The notes: a model not told the origin generated them from the sequence alone. Shown: positions 5,784 through 14,703, numbered from the stretch's first letter. The stretch is 17,491 nucleotides of DNA from Bacteroidia bacterium (GCA_030596245.1 JAUVKN010000046.1:1-17491); one strand, 5' to 3'. Program-made: numbers and translations.

Positions 5784-8588
5784 ATGCCAGCTATCAACGA
5801 GCAGGAAATTCATATCAAAGGTGCCCGGGTCCACAACCTGAAAAACGTAGATCTTCGGATTCCGCGCGATAAAATGATTGTGATTACGGGACTCTCCGGT
5901 TCGGGTAAGTCATCCCTGGCCTTTGATACACTCTATGCAGAAGGTCAGCGGCGCTACGTGGAGAGTCTTTCGGCTTATGCCAGGCAATTTCTGGGTCGCA
6001 TTAACAAACCGGATGTGGATTTTATCCATGGCATTCCTCCAGCAGTCGCACTGGAACAACGGGTAAATACCCGAAATCCCCGATCAACCGTAGGAACTTC
6101 TACCGAGATCTACGATTACATCAAACTCCTGTTTGCCAGGATTGGTAAAACCTACTCTCCGGTCAGCGGGAAACTGGTAAAGAAGCACTCGGTTACCGAT
6201 GTGGTGGATCATATCCTGAAGCGGGAAAAAGAGATGAAGCTGGTGATCCTCTCTACGGTATGTCTGAATGTTGAAAAGGATCTCAATTACCAGCTGGACA
6301 TTTTCATTCAGCAGGGAATGACTCGTGCCATGGTGGATAACAGGATTATTCAACTGGATGAGTTGAAGTCCGGGGAGAAAAAACCTGAATACTTTCTCCT
6401 GAAGTTGGTGGTTGACAGGATCGTTGTACAGAAGGATGATGAATCGGTGAGCAGGTTTGGTGACTCGGTTCAGACAGCTCTGCAGATGGGACATGGTCAT
6501 TGCATCATCTGGGATCCTGTTTCCGGGGATACTGAGGAGTTCTCCACCCGTTTTGAATCGGATGGTATGGAATTCGAGGAACCGTCGGAGTACCTTTTCA
6601 GTTTTAACAATCCTGTGGGCGCCTGTCCGGTCTGTGAAGGATATGGAAAAATAATGGGCATTGATGAGGACCTGGTTGTACCCGATAAACGCCTCTCGGT
6701 ATATGATGATGCCATTGTATGCTGGAAAGGGGAGAAGATGAAAAAATGGAAGGATCGCCTGGTGATGAAAGCAGATCTTTTTGATTTCCCAATCCACACG
6801 CCCTATTATCAGTTAACAGAGGAGCAGCGCAACTTGATCTGGAAAGGGAACAGGCACTTTAAAGGATTGAATCGTTTCTTTAGTTACCTGGAGAGGAAGA
6901 AATATAAGATACAATACAGGGTTATGTTGTCGCGCTACCGTGGAAAGACCATCTGTCATGAGTGTGGTGGGAACCGATTGAGAAAGGAGGCCGGCTATGT
7001 GAAGGTGGGAGGAAAGACCATTAGCGATCTTGTGGATCTCCCGATATACGAATTAGAGCGATTCTTTGGAGATTTGAAAATCAGCAAAAAGGAGTTTGAA
7101 ATCTCCAATCGCCTTTCAAAGGAGATCAACAGCAGGTTACACTTTATGACCAGCGTGGGTCTTGGATACCTGACACTGAATCGATTGTCATCGACCTTAT
7201 CAGGTGGAGAGAGTCAGCGCATCAATCTGGCCACCTCCCTGGGGAGTAGTCTGGTCGGTTCACTTTATATTCTGGATGAACCCAGCATTGGTTTGCACTC
7301 CCGTGACACGCATCAGCTGATTGGTGTACTCAGGGAGCTTCAGCAACTGGGCAATACAGTGGTGATTGTGGAGCATGATGAGGAGATCATCCGATCCTCT
7401 GACCATGTGATTGACATGGGACCCATGGCTGGAAGACACGGTGGTGAAGTAGTATTTCAGGGGAATCACAGCGCACTCTTAAGGGAGGGAAAAAGTCTCA
7501 CAGCCAGGTACATGAACGGATTGGATAAAATACCGGTGCCATCCACAAGGCGCAAATGGAGCAATTACATAGAATTAACAGGAGCCCGTGAAAACAACCT
7601 GACAGGAATCGATGTGAAGTTTCCGTTGAATGTACTGACCGTAGTAACCGGAGTGAGTGGTTCGGGCAAATCCAGTCTGGTGAGTTCAATCCTTTTTCCG
7701 GCACTCAATAAGCAATTGAATGGAACCGGCGAAAAGCCTGGGAAATATGACCTCCTGGGAGGTGATCTTCACCTTGTGGATCGGGTTGAATTTGTGAACC
7801 AGAATCCCATTGGAAAATCCTCCCGTTCCAACCCGGTCACCTACCTGAAAGCATTCGATGAGATTCGCAAATTATACGCCGCCCAGCAGGCATCGAAAAT
7901 TAATGGCTATAAGGCTTCCCATTTCTCTTTTAACATCGATGGCGGAAGGTGCGATGAGTGCCAGGGAGAGGGTGAGATCAAGGTGGAAATGCAATTTATG
8001 GCCGATGTGCGACTCATTTGCGACAGTTGTCACGGTAAGCGCTTCAAAGACGAGATCCTGCATGTCACTTACAACGGGAAGAGTATTTTCGATCTACTTG
8101 AGATGACCATCAATGAAGCCATTGAGTTTTTCAGCGAATCGCAAAACTCCACAGAGAAAAAAATTATCAGGAAGCTTATGCCTCTCCAGCAGGTAGGTCT
8201 TGGATATGTGAAGCTGGGTCAGTCCTCAAGCACGCTAAGTGGAGGTGAGAGTCAGCGAGTCAAACTGGCTTATTTTCTAAGCAAGGAGTCGGATGCAGAG
8301 AAGGTGCTTTTCATTTTTGATGAGCCCACCACAGGCTTGCATATGCACGATATCTCATTGCTTCTGGCCTCCTTTGAGTCGCTGCTTGAGAAGGGACATA
8401 CAGTCCTGGTGATAGAGCACAATATGGAGGTGATCAAGGTTGCTGACTGGATCATAGACCTGGGACCTGAAGGAGGAGATCAGGGGGGAAAGATACTATT
8501 TGAAGGCGTTCCTGAAGATATCTCTACCAAGGAGACCCATACCGGAACCTATCTTCTTCCCAAACTGAATGGCCTGCGCCAGTCCTGA
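5784..8588 (+). CDS. uvrA: Excinuclease ABC subunit A (UvrA)
   Basis: UvrA is the damage-recognition ATPase of nucleotide excision repair; as a dimer it loads UvrB at lesions. The 934 residues have the full two-ABC layout. Seen: first Walker A GLSGSGKS (36-43), Zn-binding cysteines C281/C284 and C391/C394, first signature LSGGESQR (472-479), second Walker A GVSGSGKS (623-630), C-terminal zinc finger C723/C726 and C746/C749, and second signature (818-825). The region around 121-130 reads GKTYSPVSGK, a form I associate with Bacteroidetes UvrA. Some members of the phylum carry a second uvrA paralogue, and I cannot tell which one this is. It is convergent with the outer-membrane protein gene, with 22 bp between the stops and no visible terminator. 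Confidence 0.97.
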   Translation: MPAINEQEIHIKGARVHNLKNVDLRIPRDKMIVITGLSGSGKSSLAFDTLYAEGQRRYVESLSAYARQFLGRINKPDVDFIHGIPPAVALEQRVNTRNPRSTVGTSTEIYDYIKLLFARIGKTYSPVSGKLVKKHSVTDVVDHILKREKEMKLVILSTVCLNVEKDLNYQLDIFIQQGMTRAMVDNRIIQLDELKSGEKKPEYFLLKLVVDRIVVQKDDESVSRFGDSVQTALQMGHGHCIIWDPVSGDTEEFSTRFESDGMEFEEPSEYLFSFNNPVGACPVCEGYGKIMGIDEDLVVPDKRLSVYDDAIVCWKGEKMKKWKDRLVMKADLFDFPIHTPYYQLTEEQRNLIWKGNRHFKGLNRFFSYLERKKYKIQYRVMLSRYRGKTICHECGGNRLRKEAGYVKVGGKTISDLVDLPIYELERFFGDLKISKKEFEISNRLSKEINSRLHFMTSVGLGYLTLNRLSSTLSGGESQRINLATSLGSSLVGSLYILDEPSIGLHSRDTHQLIGVLRELQQLGNTVVIVEHDEEIIRSSDHVIDMGPMAGRHGGEVVFQGNHSALLREGKSLTARYMNGLDKIPVPSTRRKWSNYIELTGARENNLTGIDVKFPLNVLTVVTGVSGSGKSSLVSSILFPALNKQLNGTGEKPGKYDLLGGDLHLVDRVEFVNQNPIGKSSRSNPVTYLKAFDEIRKLYAAQQASKINGYKASHFSFNIDGGRCDECQGEGEIKVEMQFMADVRLICDSCHGKRFKDEILHVTYNGKSIFDLLEMTINEAIEFFSESQNSTEKKIIRKLMPLQQVGLGYVKLGQSSSTLSGGESQRVKLAYFLSKESDAEKVLFIFDEPTTGLHMHDISLLLASFESLLEKGHTVLVIEHNMEVIKVADWIIDLGPEGGDQGGKILFEGVPEDISTKETHTGTYLLPKLNGLRQS

Positions 8589-8610
8589 ATTCCACTGGCA
8601 ATTCCTATTC

Positions 8611-9861
8611 TCAGAAGAAATAGTAGATCGCGGCCAGCACCCTCAGGTTATCAGCATTGGTGGTTTCGCTGGGGATGTAAAAGCTATCATGATTGCTGCC
8701 ATAAGCAGCATTGGTGTATTCCAGTTCCATTGCCACTCTCACCTTACCCACATTGTATATGACCCTGGGGGCAATGCGGTAGAGGGATCGGATGGAGGTT
8801 CCCAGACCATATACAGTGGTGGTGGAAAGTTGTTCCTTGCTTCCGTTGTTGCGGGTAAGTCCTCCGAAAATGCCCACCTGAGGATTGCCATTGGTATGCA
8901 CCTCGGCCCAGAAGGTCATGCTTTTCAAAGGGGTATAGCTCCTTTCTCCCGTAGTAACATCAACCACTCCAGTTATGCCATATCCGCTGATTCCCAATAC
9001 ATCAGAGATGTTCTCCCCGTAGCGAACCTGCAGTTTGGCAGTGATGGGTTTGGTGCTTAGCTTGGCAAATCCCATGGCGGTCAAACCTCCCACCTTTTCG
9101 TTCACCGAATAGGAAACTTCTGGAATGGGAGTGCTGCTCAGGCGGGGAACTATGGTCTTATAAGCAGCACCAATTCCAGCAAGTATATTCATGCCTTCTT
9201 CGTTGGAGCTTCCGTAATGGACCTGCAGATGCATATCGGGTATGGCCGAGTTCCGAAGGTAGCGGGAGCTAGGGCCAAGTTCACCTATGGTGGTATAATC
9301 CCGCTGGGAGAGTGCTGCTGCCACAATGCTGAATCCTCCGGTCTTATAGGTGGCTCGCAACTGTGGGTTCCGGGCAAAGGACTGCAAGGGGGTGCCGGTG
9401 TTGAAGGATACGGTACCGGGGAAGCAGCTGGTGACAAAGAGTGGATTCCAGTATTGGCCCGCCATGATTTCCAGGTGTTCCCAGTTTAGTTTCACAAAAG
9501 CATGGCGGAGGCGGAAGAGGTTGACGTTGAGGTTTGACTGGGCAAAAAAGTCCCCTTCGATCAGCCCAGAGGTCTTTGCACCAAAGGCATCGGGACCACT
9601 TAGTTTCACGCTTAGCCTGGACTGTAGCGCCAGGAAGTTGAAGTTCGATTTCCCATTGATATCATTCCCGTTGGGATCCTCCCGTACCTGGGCCGGCCAG
9701 AGCAGGAAATGTCCTTCCCTGGCAGCAACGGTTTGCCTGGAATCCCAGAAAAAATCGTTTTTCACAAAACCGGAAAACTTGATCCCAAAACCGGACTCCT
9801 CCTGCGCATTTACAGCCAGGATCGATACCAATGACAGAGTGATGATGATAATACGTTTCAT
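8611..9861 (-). CDS. Outer-membrane beta-barrel (porin-like) protein
   Basis: The 416-residue protein has a signal peptide (MKRIIIITLSLVSILAVNA, cleavage before QEESG). A body of alternating polar and hydrophobic strands follows, rich in Gly, Tyr, Ser and Thr, ending in YYFF. The C-terminal phenylalanine is the BAM recognition signal typical of outer-membrane barrels. There is no plug domain or TonB box, so it is not a TonB-dependent receptor. A porin-like or uptake-channel role is inferred. It is the last gene of a minus-strand operon with a TPR protein, a sodium:solute symporter and a DUF4212-like protein, 51 bp after the TPR gene. It could admit the symporter's substrate across the outer membrane; the solute is not known. 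Confidence 0.8.
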   Translation of the reverse strand: MKRIIIITLSLVSILAVNAQEESGFGIKFSGFVKNDFFWDSRQTVAAREGHFLLWPAQVREDPNGNDINGKSNFNFLALQSRLSVKLSGPDAFGAKTSGLIEGDFFAQSNLNVNLFRLRHAFVKLNWEHLEIMAGQYWNPLFVTSCFPGTVSFNTGTPLQSFARNPQLRATYKTGGFSIVAAALSQRDYTTIGELGPSSRYLRNSAIPDMHLQVHYGSSNEEGMNILAGIGAAYKTIVPRLSSTPIPEVSYSVNEKVGGLTAMGFAKLSTKPITAKLQVRYGENISDVLGISGYGITGVVDVTTGERSYTPLKSMTFWAEVHTNGNPQVGIFGGLTRNNGSKEQLSTTTVYGLGTSIRSLYRIAPRVIYNVGKVRVAMELEYTNAAYGSNHDSFYIPSETTNADNLRVLAAIYYFF

Positions 9862-9912
9862 ATATTAATGTTTTTATGAGCGACACACATGAAGTTGTCT
9901 AAATCCGGAATA

Positions 9913-10695
9913 TTAGTCGTTCCTCTCCGGGGGAAACATTTTCTGAATAAAATTTCTTTTTTTAACAGGTCGATTCAGAAGTTTATTCAGATTATTCTCA
10001 GCATCCAGGTTGCGGTCCCAGAGTACAAGGGCCTTTTCATATTGTGCTACTGCCTCCGGGTAGGCTCCCTGGTACCTGTAAACAAGTCCCAGGTTTGTGT
10101 AACATACCGATAACCTTCTGCTGTTTTCTTTAATTGCATTTTCTATTTCCCGGACCCTGGCCTCCAGGTATTTTTCCCTTAGATCAGCTTCTACCTCTTC
10201 AAAACCCTCATTGAAGCCTGACTCAATCATATCCCGGATCTGCTGGTTCGATTTGTCTTCATAACCGGCGTTCCACTTCTCATAGGTGAAGATAGCCCTC
10301 TTAACGTGTTTTTCAGCCAGTGATATGATGGAATCGGCCGACCAATCAGACCAGGGATTCAATGATGCGGGAATGCTGTCACCGTAAATAGCAATGGTCA
10401 ATAGTGCCGCAGCCCGGTTGTTGTCAAGTACGCCCAGTTCAAATGATGCCCTGTAATGTGGTGTGGAATTGTAAATCTGCTCTATGGAATCAAGCAGGTC
10501 GAAGATTTTATAATAATCGCCCGACCGGGCATATGTATCATACCCTGAATAGAGCTCACGTGCCTGAACAATGCGAGGGTCAACCGAACAGTTCGCATTC
10601 CCGTAATAGTTTCTGGCAATCAAAATGCCAATGATCACCACGGCCACCATGACCAATAACAATCTGCCTATGGAATACTGCCTCACTGAACTCAT
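9913..10695 (-). CDS. Membrane-anchored TPR protein
   Basis: The 260-residue protein from the ATG at 10695 starts with a short cytoplasmic tail and one membrane helix (about residues 10-28, LLLVMVAVVIIGILIA). A mostly helical periplasmic part follows, with a recognisable tetratricopeptide repeat near the C-terminus (about 195-240, CYTNLGLVYRYQGAYPEAV). The ATG has GGAG five bases upstream and lies 10 bp after the symporter stop. A longer TTG start at 10725 would overlap the symporter gene and is less likely. TPR proteins usually scaffold other proteins, so it may connect inner-membrane transporter and envelope partners of the same operon. This is inferred from context only. Confidence 0.8.
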   Translation of the reverse strand: MSSVRQYSIGRLLLVMVAVVIIGILIARNYYGNANCSVDPRIVQARELYSGYDTYARSGDYYKIFDLLDSIEQIYNSTPHYRASFELGVLDNNRAAALLTIAIYGDSIPASLNPWSDWSADSIISLAEKHVKRAIFTYEKWNAGYEDKSNQQIRDMIESGFNEGFEEVEADLREKYLEARVREIENAIKENSRRLSVCYTNLGLVYRYQGAYPEAVAQYEKALVLWDRNLDAENNLNKLLNRPVKKRNFIQKMFPPERND

Positions 10696-10705
10696 TCTCG
10701 CTCCA

Positions 10706-12376
10706 TTAACTATGTACCTGCTCAATCAGGAATTTTCTGATCTCCAGTGGAGTCTCTTTTGTGAGTTTTGATACAATAATATGGACTATGATTGCCAGGG
10801 GAGCACCTATCCATGCAAAGTACCATGCTTCGAGCCAATAGCTGATGAATTCATGAGCAGGCAATGTTACTCCGGATTTACCCGCAATAAAGTAGGTGAT
10901 TGCAATTACAGAAATAGTGCCGCCTGTGATGAGTCCGGCAATGGCACCAGACTTGTTGGATCCGCTCCACCAGATACCTAACAGGACCAGAGGGAAGATG
11001 GTGCATCCTGCAAGTGAAAATGCCACTGCCACCAGCTGACCGATCAAAGCAAAGTTTTTCAATGCAATGAGGGTGACAATGATGGCCATCAGGACGGTTC
11101 CCAGTCTGGCATACAGCAGTTGTTTCTTCGGACTGGCATCTGGATTGATCACCTTCACGTAGAGATCATGTGCAAATGCAGATGATCCGGCCACCAGCAG
11201 TCCGGATACGGTTGAAAATGCAGCGGAAACCCCTCCTGCAGCCAGCAATCCAACAATCAGGGGATGGATGTTCCCCAGCTGTGCGGTATATACCACAATG
11301 GCATCTTTGGCAAGGGTACCCACCTCTGGGTGAGCGGAAAGGATCTTTCCAAAAGCCGCATAGGCGGGTGCACTCCAGTAGAGGATACAGATAAAGAACA
11401 GTCCCCATACCACTGACCATCTGGCATCCCTGGCCTTGGGTACCACGTAGAACCGTTGGATCACATGGGGAAGCCCAGCTGTCCCGATCATCAGTGAAAA
11501 TGCAATGGCGATCCATTGGAAGAAGGTCTTTCCGGTGGGAGGATCCCACGGCATGGCAAATTCCGGTGCCGGGACAATGGCATAATCATGTCCGAGCGAA
11601 TTGATTAGTTCCTTGGTCTCATTGATGGGTAACCCCGATATGGTATCGGAAACCACCGAGCCATACCCAATTTGGGGCAACAACCAGAAGTAGTCGAATT
11701 TGGCCGTAAGAATAAACAGCGGGATCAGGAATGAAATAATAATAATAATATACTGTATCTGCATGTTCTTGGTGACACCCAGCATTCCGGAGATGAGTGT
11801 ATAGGTAAGTACTACCGTGCCACCAATAACTACGGCCCAGCTGTATTCAATTCCCATCACCCATTTAAACATCAGCCCAATACCTCCGAACTGACCCACA
11901 CAGTAAGAGATGGAGATAAGTATAGCGATAATTGCACTAACAGCTCTAAGGGTTTTGGAATAGTACCTGTCTCCTATAAAGTCAGCCGCTGTGTATTTAC
12001 CGTATTTCCTGATCTGTCCTGCCATCAGGATCAGCAGCAGCACATAGCCGCCTGTCCACCCTACCACATAAGCCAGTCCATGATAACCGGAACCATACAT
12101 CAGAGCAGCCATCCCCAGAAAGGATGCTGCGCTCATCCAGTTAGATGCAATGGCCATACCCGATCCTACTTTGGAAATGCCTCTTCCGGCGGCATAGAAA
12201 TCGGTGGTGTCCTTTGCCCGAAAAACTATACCCACCATGACAAATAGAATGAGTATGGTAATTAATATAATTGCAGGTCCGACTTTAAAGCCACCCTCAA
12301 GTTGGGTAGCTGCAGTTGCAGCCTGGAGTAAACTGGGAAATGATAATACAATAAGTGGAAGCAATATTTTTTTCAT
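10706..12376 (-). CDS. Sodium:solute symporter (SSF family, ActP-like)
   Basis: This is an inner-membrane cation-coupled transporter of 556 residues with about 13-14 hydrophobic segments. Seen: a signal-like first segment as in acetate permease ActP (MKKILLPLIVLSFPSLLQA), DTTDFYAAGRGI, the conserved SNWMSAASFLGM helix, QFGGIGLMFKWVMG, GTAGLPHVIQRFYVVP, and VSAAFSTVSGLLVAGSSAFAHD. These resemble the VC_2705/ActP branch, whose members often take up acetate, lactate or other short carboxylates. The substrate here cannot be read from sequence. The neighbour upstream carries DUF4212 halves, the usual small partner of this symporter branch, and is 34 bp away. A run of ATT/ATA-rich codons gives five isoleucines near the middle. 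Confidence 0.93.
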   Translation of the reverse strand: MKKILLPLIVLSFPSLLQAATAATQLEGGFKVGPAIILITILILFVMVGIVFRAKDTTDFYAAGRGISKVGSGMAIASNWMSAASFLGMAALMYGSGYHGLAYVVGWTGGYVLLLILMAGQIRKYGKYTAADFIGDRYYSKTLRAVSAIIAILISISYCVGQFGGIGLMFKWVMGIEYSWAVVIGGTVVLTYTLISGMLGVTKNMQIQYIIIIISFLIPLFILTAKFDYFWLLPQIGYGSVVSDTISGLPINETKELINSLGHDYAIVPAPEFAMPWDPPTGKTFFQWIAIAFSLMIGTAGLPHVIQRFYVVPKARDARWSVVWGLFFICILYWSAPAYAAFGKILSAHPEVGTLAKDAIVVYTAQLGNIHPLIVGLLAAGGVSAAFSTVSGLLVAGSSAFAHDLYVKVINPDASPKKQLLYARLGTVLMAIIVTLIALKNFALIGQLVAVAFSLAGCTIFPLVLLGIWWSGSNKSGAIAGLITGGTISVIAITYFIAGKSGVTLPAHEFISYWLEAWYFAWIGAPLAIIVHIIVSKLTKETPLEIRKFLIEQVHS

Positions 12377-12410
12377 GATTGGAATCTTTTAGTAGTGGTG
12401 CCGGGAAAAA

Positions 12411-13163
12411 CTAATCTTCTATACCATATTTCTTATTGAACATGTCGGTTCTTATGCAATACAACCAGCACAATCCAACAAACAGTATGAGTAAGAATAC
12501 TGCAGTATAGAAATAGTGAAACGGGAAACCCAGGAATTTAAAGTCTGTCAGGACCGACCTGTTATGAATAAGGTACAGTCCCATGGCTTCCACAAACAGT
12601 TCCCTGCCCCCGGCATTAAATGATTCCATAAGTGAGGCTTTTACTTCGAGGGGTGCAATTTTGCCTCTTACATCCAAAGGTTGCAGATTGAACAGATCCA
12701 CCAGCACGGGGATGAGCTTATTCTTTGCAGCCACATAATCAGCATCGGTAATGATTTGCGTAGATTCAGCTATTTTCTCAAAATCACTCACTGCAGCTTT
12801 CAGGATCTCTTTCTGTGCACCCTCTGCAAGTTGAAAGGCCATCCAGCTGACTGCATTGTCAAGAACCTTCCTGTGTTCAGGATCAATGGCTACTTTTCCG
12901 AGTACTGAAAGGGCAGCCTGACCTGCGTTTTGAAAATCGGCAGTGACAGGTTCTCCGGCTTCTATGTTCTTCCAACTGGTCTCAAATTGGATATAGGCTG
13001 GTTCAGGAGTGGGCTTTTCAAGGATCCTCAGTAAGATCTGAAACCCAAAAATGGCTACAGCCCATATCAATACAAACTGTAGTACCATGTTCCTGTTTCT
13101 CCTGGCACTGTCGGTGGTTGGTTTAAAAAAACTAAAGTGGTAGTCGTTCTGTTGAGGGTCCAT
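12411..13163 (-). CDS. DUF4212-like symporter partner split by an inserted domain
   Basis: The 250-residue protein has two membrane helices, about 27-46 (MVLQFVLIWAVAIFGFQILL) and 215-236. Flanks of both helices look like the small DUF4212 protein that accompanies VC_2705-type symporters: a basic N-terminal stretch before helix 1, then FKFLGFPF before helix 2 and DMFNKKYGIED at the end. Ordinary DUF4212 proteins have about 85 residues and a short loop; here about 150 residues (roughly 52-205), mostly predicted helices, sit between the helices. By the positive-inside rule this insert would face the periplasm. It is the first gene of the operon, before the symporter. A subunit or regulatory role is inferred from family and context. 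Confidence 0.7.
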   Translation of the reverse strand: MDPQQNDYHFSFFKPTTDSARRNRNMVLQFVLIWAVAIFGFQILLRILEKPTPEPAYIQFETSWKNIEAGEPVTADFQNAGQAALSVLGKVAIDPEHRKVLDNAVSWMAFQLAEGAQKEILKAAVSDFEKIAESTQIITDADYVAAKNKLIPVLVDLFNLQPLDVRGKIAPLEVKASLMESFNAGGRELFVEAMGLYLIHNRSVLTDFKFLGFPFHYFYTAVFLLILFVGLCWLYCIRTDMFNKKYGIED

Positions 13164-13173
13164 GCAAAAATGA

Positions 13174-13213
13174 GTTAGAGAGTTGGATCGTTAGGGTGTT
13201 AGAATGTTGAGTT
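13174..13213. repeat. Five-unit 8-bp tandem repeat (GTTRRNNN)
   Basis: GTTAGAGA, GTTGGATC, GTTAGGGT, GTTAGAAT and GTTGAGTT follow each other with exact 8-bp spacing, each starting GTT plus two purines. The array lies 10 bp upstream of the DUF4212-like gene, in the promoter or 5' leader of the symporter operon. Confidence 0.6.
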
Positions 13214-13253
13214 ATTTGTGTGAATTAGTTAACAGTGTGCTAATTTAAAAAAA

Positions 13254-13286
13254 AATAGGTTGTCCGCACACGGCGGACAACCTATT
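13254..13286 (-). terminator. Rho-independent terminator of the lipoprotein pair
   Basis: A perfect 14-bp stem (AATAGGTTGTCCGC with GCGGACAACCTATT) and a 5-nt loop are followed on the minus strand by a run of T. It ends the transcript coming from the secreted-protein gene 35 bp away and insulates the symporter operon beyond it. Confidence 0.92.
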
Positions 13287-13321
13287 ATAGCTTAATTATT
13301 CTCGATCTTAATTATTCTGAA

Positions 13322-13768
13322 CTAGTCGTCGAGCGAACCAAACATGATGGCTACACAGCCTTCTTCCGGTTCAATCACATTTTCGTTGGGAACCGGGACT
13401 TTTACCATGATTTTTAATTGCTGACTCGACTCCAGTTTGAAATCCCATTTCCAGTCGAAATCTTTCAGGCTATTGTCATAGAGAACTTTGCCATTTCTGG
13501 TATCGACAACCTTGAACTCTATGGGAGACAGATTGCTTGCTCCACACACCCCGATCCTGTAGTTTCTGTCTGAATAAAAGGTCTTGTAAAGCTCCGCTTC
13601 CTCACCCTCAATTAACAATGCAGCATGGTAGTTACCATCATGTTGATATGGATCCAATCCGGCTTTACAGGTGTTTTTGGCGAATTGTTTGCACTGGGCG
13701 TTCATTGCCATTGGCAGTGTAAGCATGCAAGCAACCAGGGATAATAAGAGTATGCCTTTCTTAGTCAT
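13322..13768 (-). CDS. Small secreted protein, unknown function
   Basis: I do not recognise the family. The 148-residue protein has a clear signal peptide (MTKKGILLLSLVACMLTLPM, cleavage near MNA before QCKQF). The mature part has three cysteines after C26 (C34, C75, C138), so two disulphides are possible. It looks beta-rich (FKVVDTRNGKVLYDNS, LKIMVKVPVPNEN) and ends in acidic residues. It starts 11 bp after the stop of the lipoprotein gene and is followed by a strong terminator, so the two form an operon and probably act together in the envelope. Confidence 0.8.
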   Translation of the reverse strand: MTKKGILLLSLVACMLTLPMAMNAQCKQFAKNTCKAGLDPYQHDGNYHAALLIEGEEAELYKTFYSDRNYRIGVCGASNLSPIEFKVVDTRNGKVLYDNSLKDFDWKWDFKLESSQQLKIMVKVPVPNENVIEPEEGCVAIMFGSLDD

Positions 13769-13779
13769 GGTATATTGTA

Positions 13780-14703
13780 TTAGGATATATAGCTTGTTCT
13801 GATTTCTATAACTTTGGATTTCAATTCATTGAACACTTTCTGAGTAATTTCAATGGAGGATTCCGATTTAAGTGTTGTGACATTGGTTTCAGGATCTTCT
13901 ACGGCTGTGACTTCACCTTGCTCAATGGTGATCTTATCAAAGATGGTCTTGAGTACTTTCACATCTTCCAGTATTGCCATGGCATCCTCGTCATCGGGCG
14001 ACTCCTCAAGGAGATTTACCATGATGTCGAGAGAAAGCTTTTGATCCACGATTCTTTCAACCAGTTTGCCTTCCAGTTCGTTCTCTTTCACCAGGTTGGT
14101 TGCAATATAGAGACCTTCTAACCAGCCTCCAACCAGGATCACCGACGCAGTTGCTTCAAGCCCGTTCTCCTTAAGGAAAGAGCTGGAGTTCATTAACGTC
14201 TCTGAAATGATATCAATGATGACATCGCGGTTGTTAATATGGTCCTCCAGTCGTTGGATGGTCTCCTCATTGATGGCATCCAAAATATTTAACCCATCGG
14301 CCATCTCTTTGGCAGCTTCAATATAGTTGAGGGTTGCCTGAGCTTGATCAAACAGGCTTGCATAACTCAAATCGGTGGAGTAGATCCCAAGGTTCAGGGC
14401 TTTACTTTTGGAAGTGATATACTTTGATGTATTCTCCGTAGGGTTCATGAGCCCCTCGTTGTATTCTGCTCCGGCGTTTTTTATAAGCATGGCTGTTTCA
14501 AGAGGAGAGGGAAGGGAGTAGAAAATCCTCTTGGCTGTGTTCAGTTGCTCCTGTGTTTCCACATCAAGACTACCTGTGGCTTCAAAATCACCGGAACCTA
14601 CACCTTCACTTTTCGTTCCGCGGTTACATCCAGTCAGAATGAATCCGAGAAAAACAAACAGAAGAAGGGAGACTCTACCGGTTAATATTAAGTTTCGGTT
14701 CAT
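13780..14703 (-). CDS. Lipoprotein, unknown function
   Basis: The 307-residue protein has a lipoprotein signal with lipobox LTGC (acylated C26), so it is anchored in the membrane. The mature part is predicted almost all helical, with a characteristic NLGIYSTDLSYASLFDQ stretch (104-120) and several acidic segments. I recall similar helical lipoproteins in Bacteroidetes but no assigned function. It is the first gene of a two-gene operon with the small secreted protein. The 179 bp upstream is A+T-rich and holds no gene that I can support; the promoter is presumably there but no clean TAnnTTTG box was seen. Confidence 0.8.
   Translation of the reverse strand: MNRNLILTGRVSLLLFVFLGFILTGCNRGTKSEGVGSGDFEATGSLDVETQEQLNTAKRIFYSLPSPLETAMLIKNAGAEYNEGLMNPTENTSKYITSKSKALNLGIYSTDLSYASLFDQAQATLNYIEAAKEMADGLNILDAINEETIQRLEDHINNRDVIIDIISETLMNSSSFLKENGLEATASVILVGGWLEGLYIATNLVKENELEGKLVERIVDQKLSLDIMVNLLEESPDDEDAMAILEDVKVLKTIFDKITIEQGEVTAVEDPETNVTTLKSESSIEITQKVFNELKSKVIEIRTSYIS

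Noticed and set aside
6084..6797. 237-codon open frame on the minus strand inside uvrA
   Set aside because: It lies entirely opposite a clear UvrA domain, has no recognisable motif and is one of several antisense frames there, as expected from the codon pattern of uvrA.
8569..9060. 163-codon plus-strand frame overlapping the end of uvrA and the outer-membrane protein gene
   Set aside because: It is opposite the porin-like gene, which has a signal peptide and a C-terminal Phe; the plus-strand translation shows no domain.
9350..9868. 172-codon plus-strand frame opposite the outer-membrane protein
   Set aside because: Shadow of the minus-strand gene; low-complexity translation with no start context or partner gene.
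11166..11549. 127-codon minus-strand frame inside the symporter gene
   Set aside because: Same strand but different frame from a strongly supported SSF transporter; Cys/Arg-rich translation typical of an off-frame reading.
11735..11756. ATT/ATA triplet run in the symporter gene as a phase-variable microsatellite
   Set aside because: It is in frame and encodes isoleucines in a membrane helix, so length changes would not switch the frame; ordinary coding sequence.
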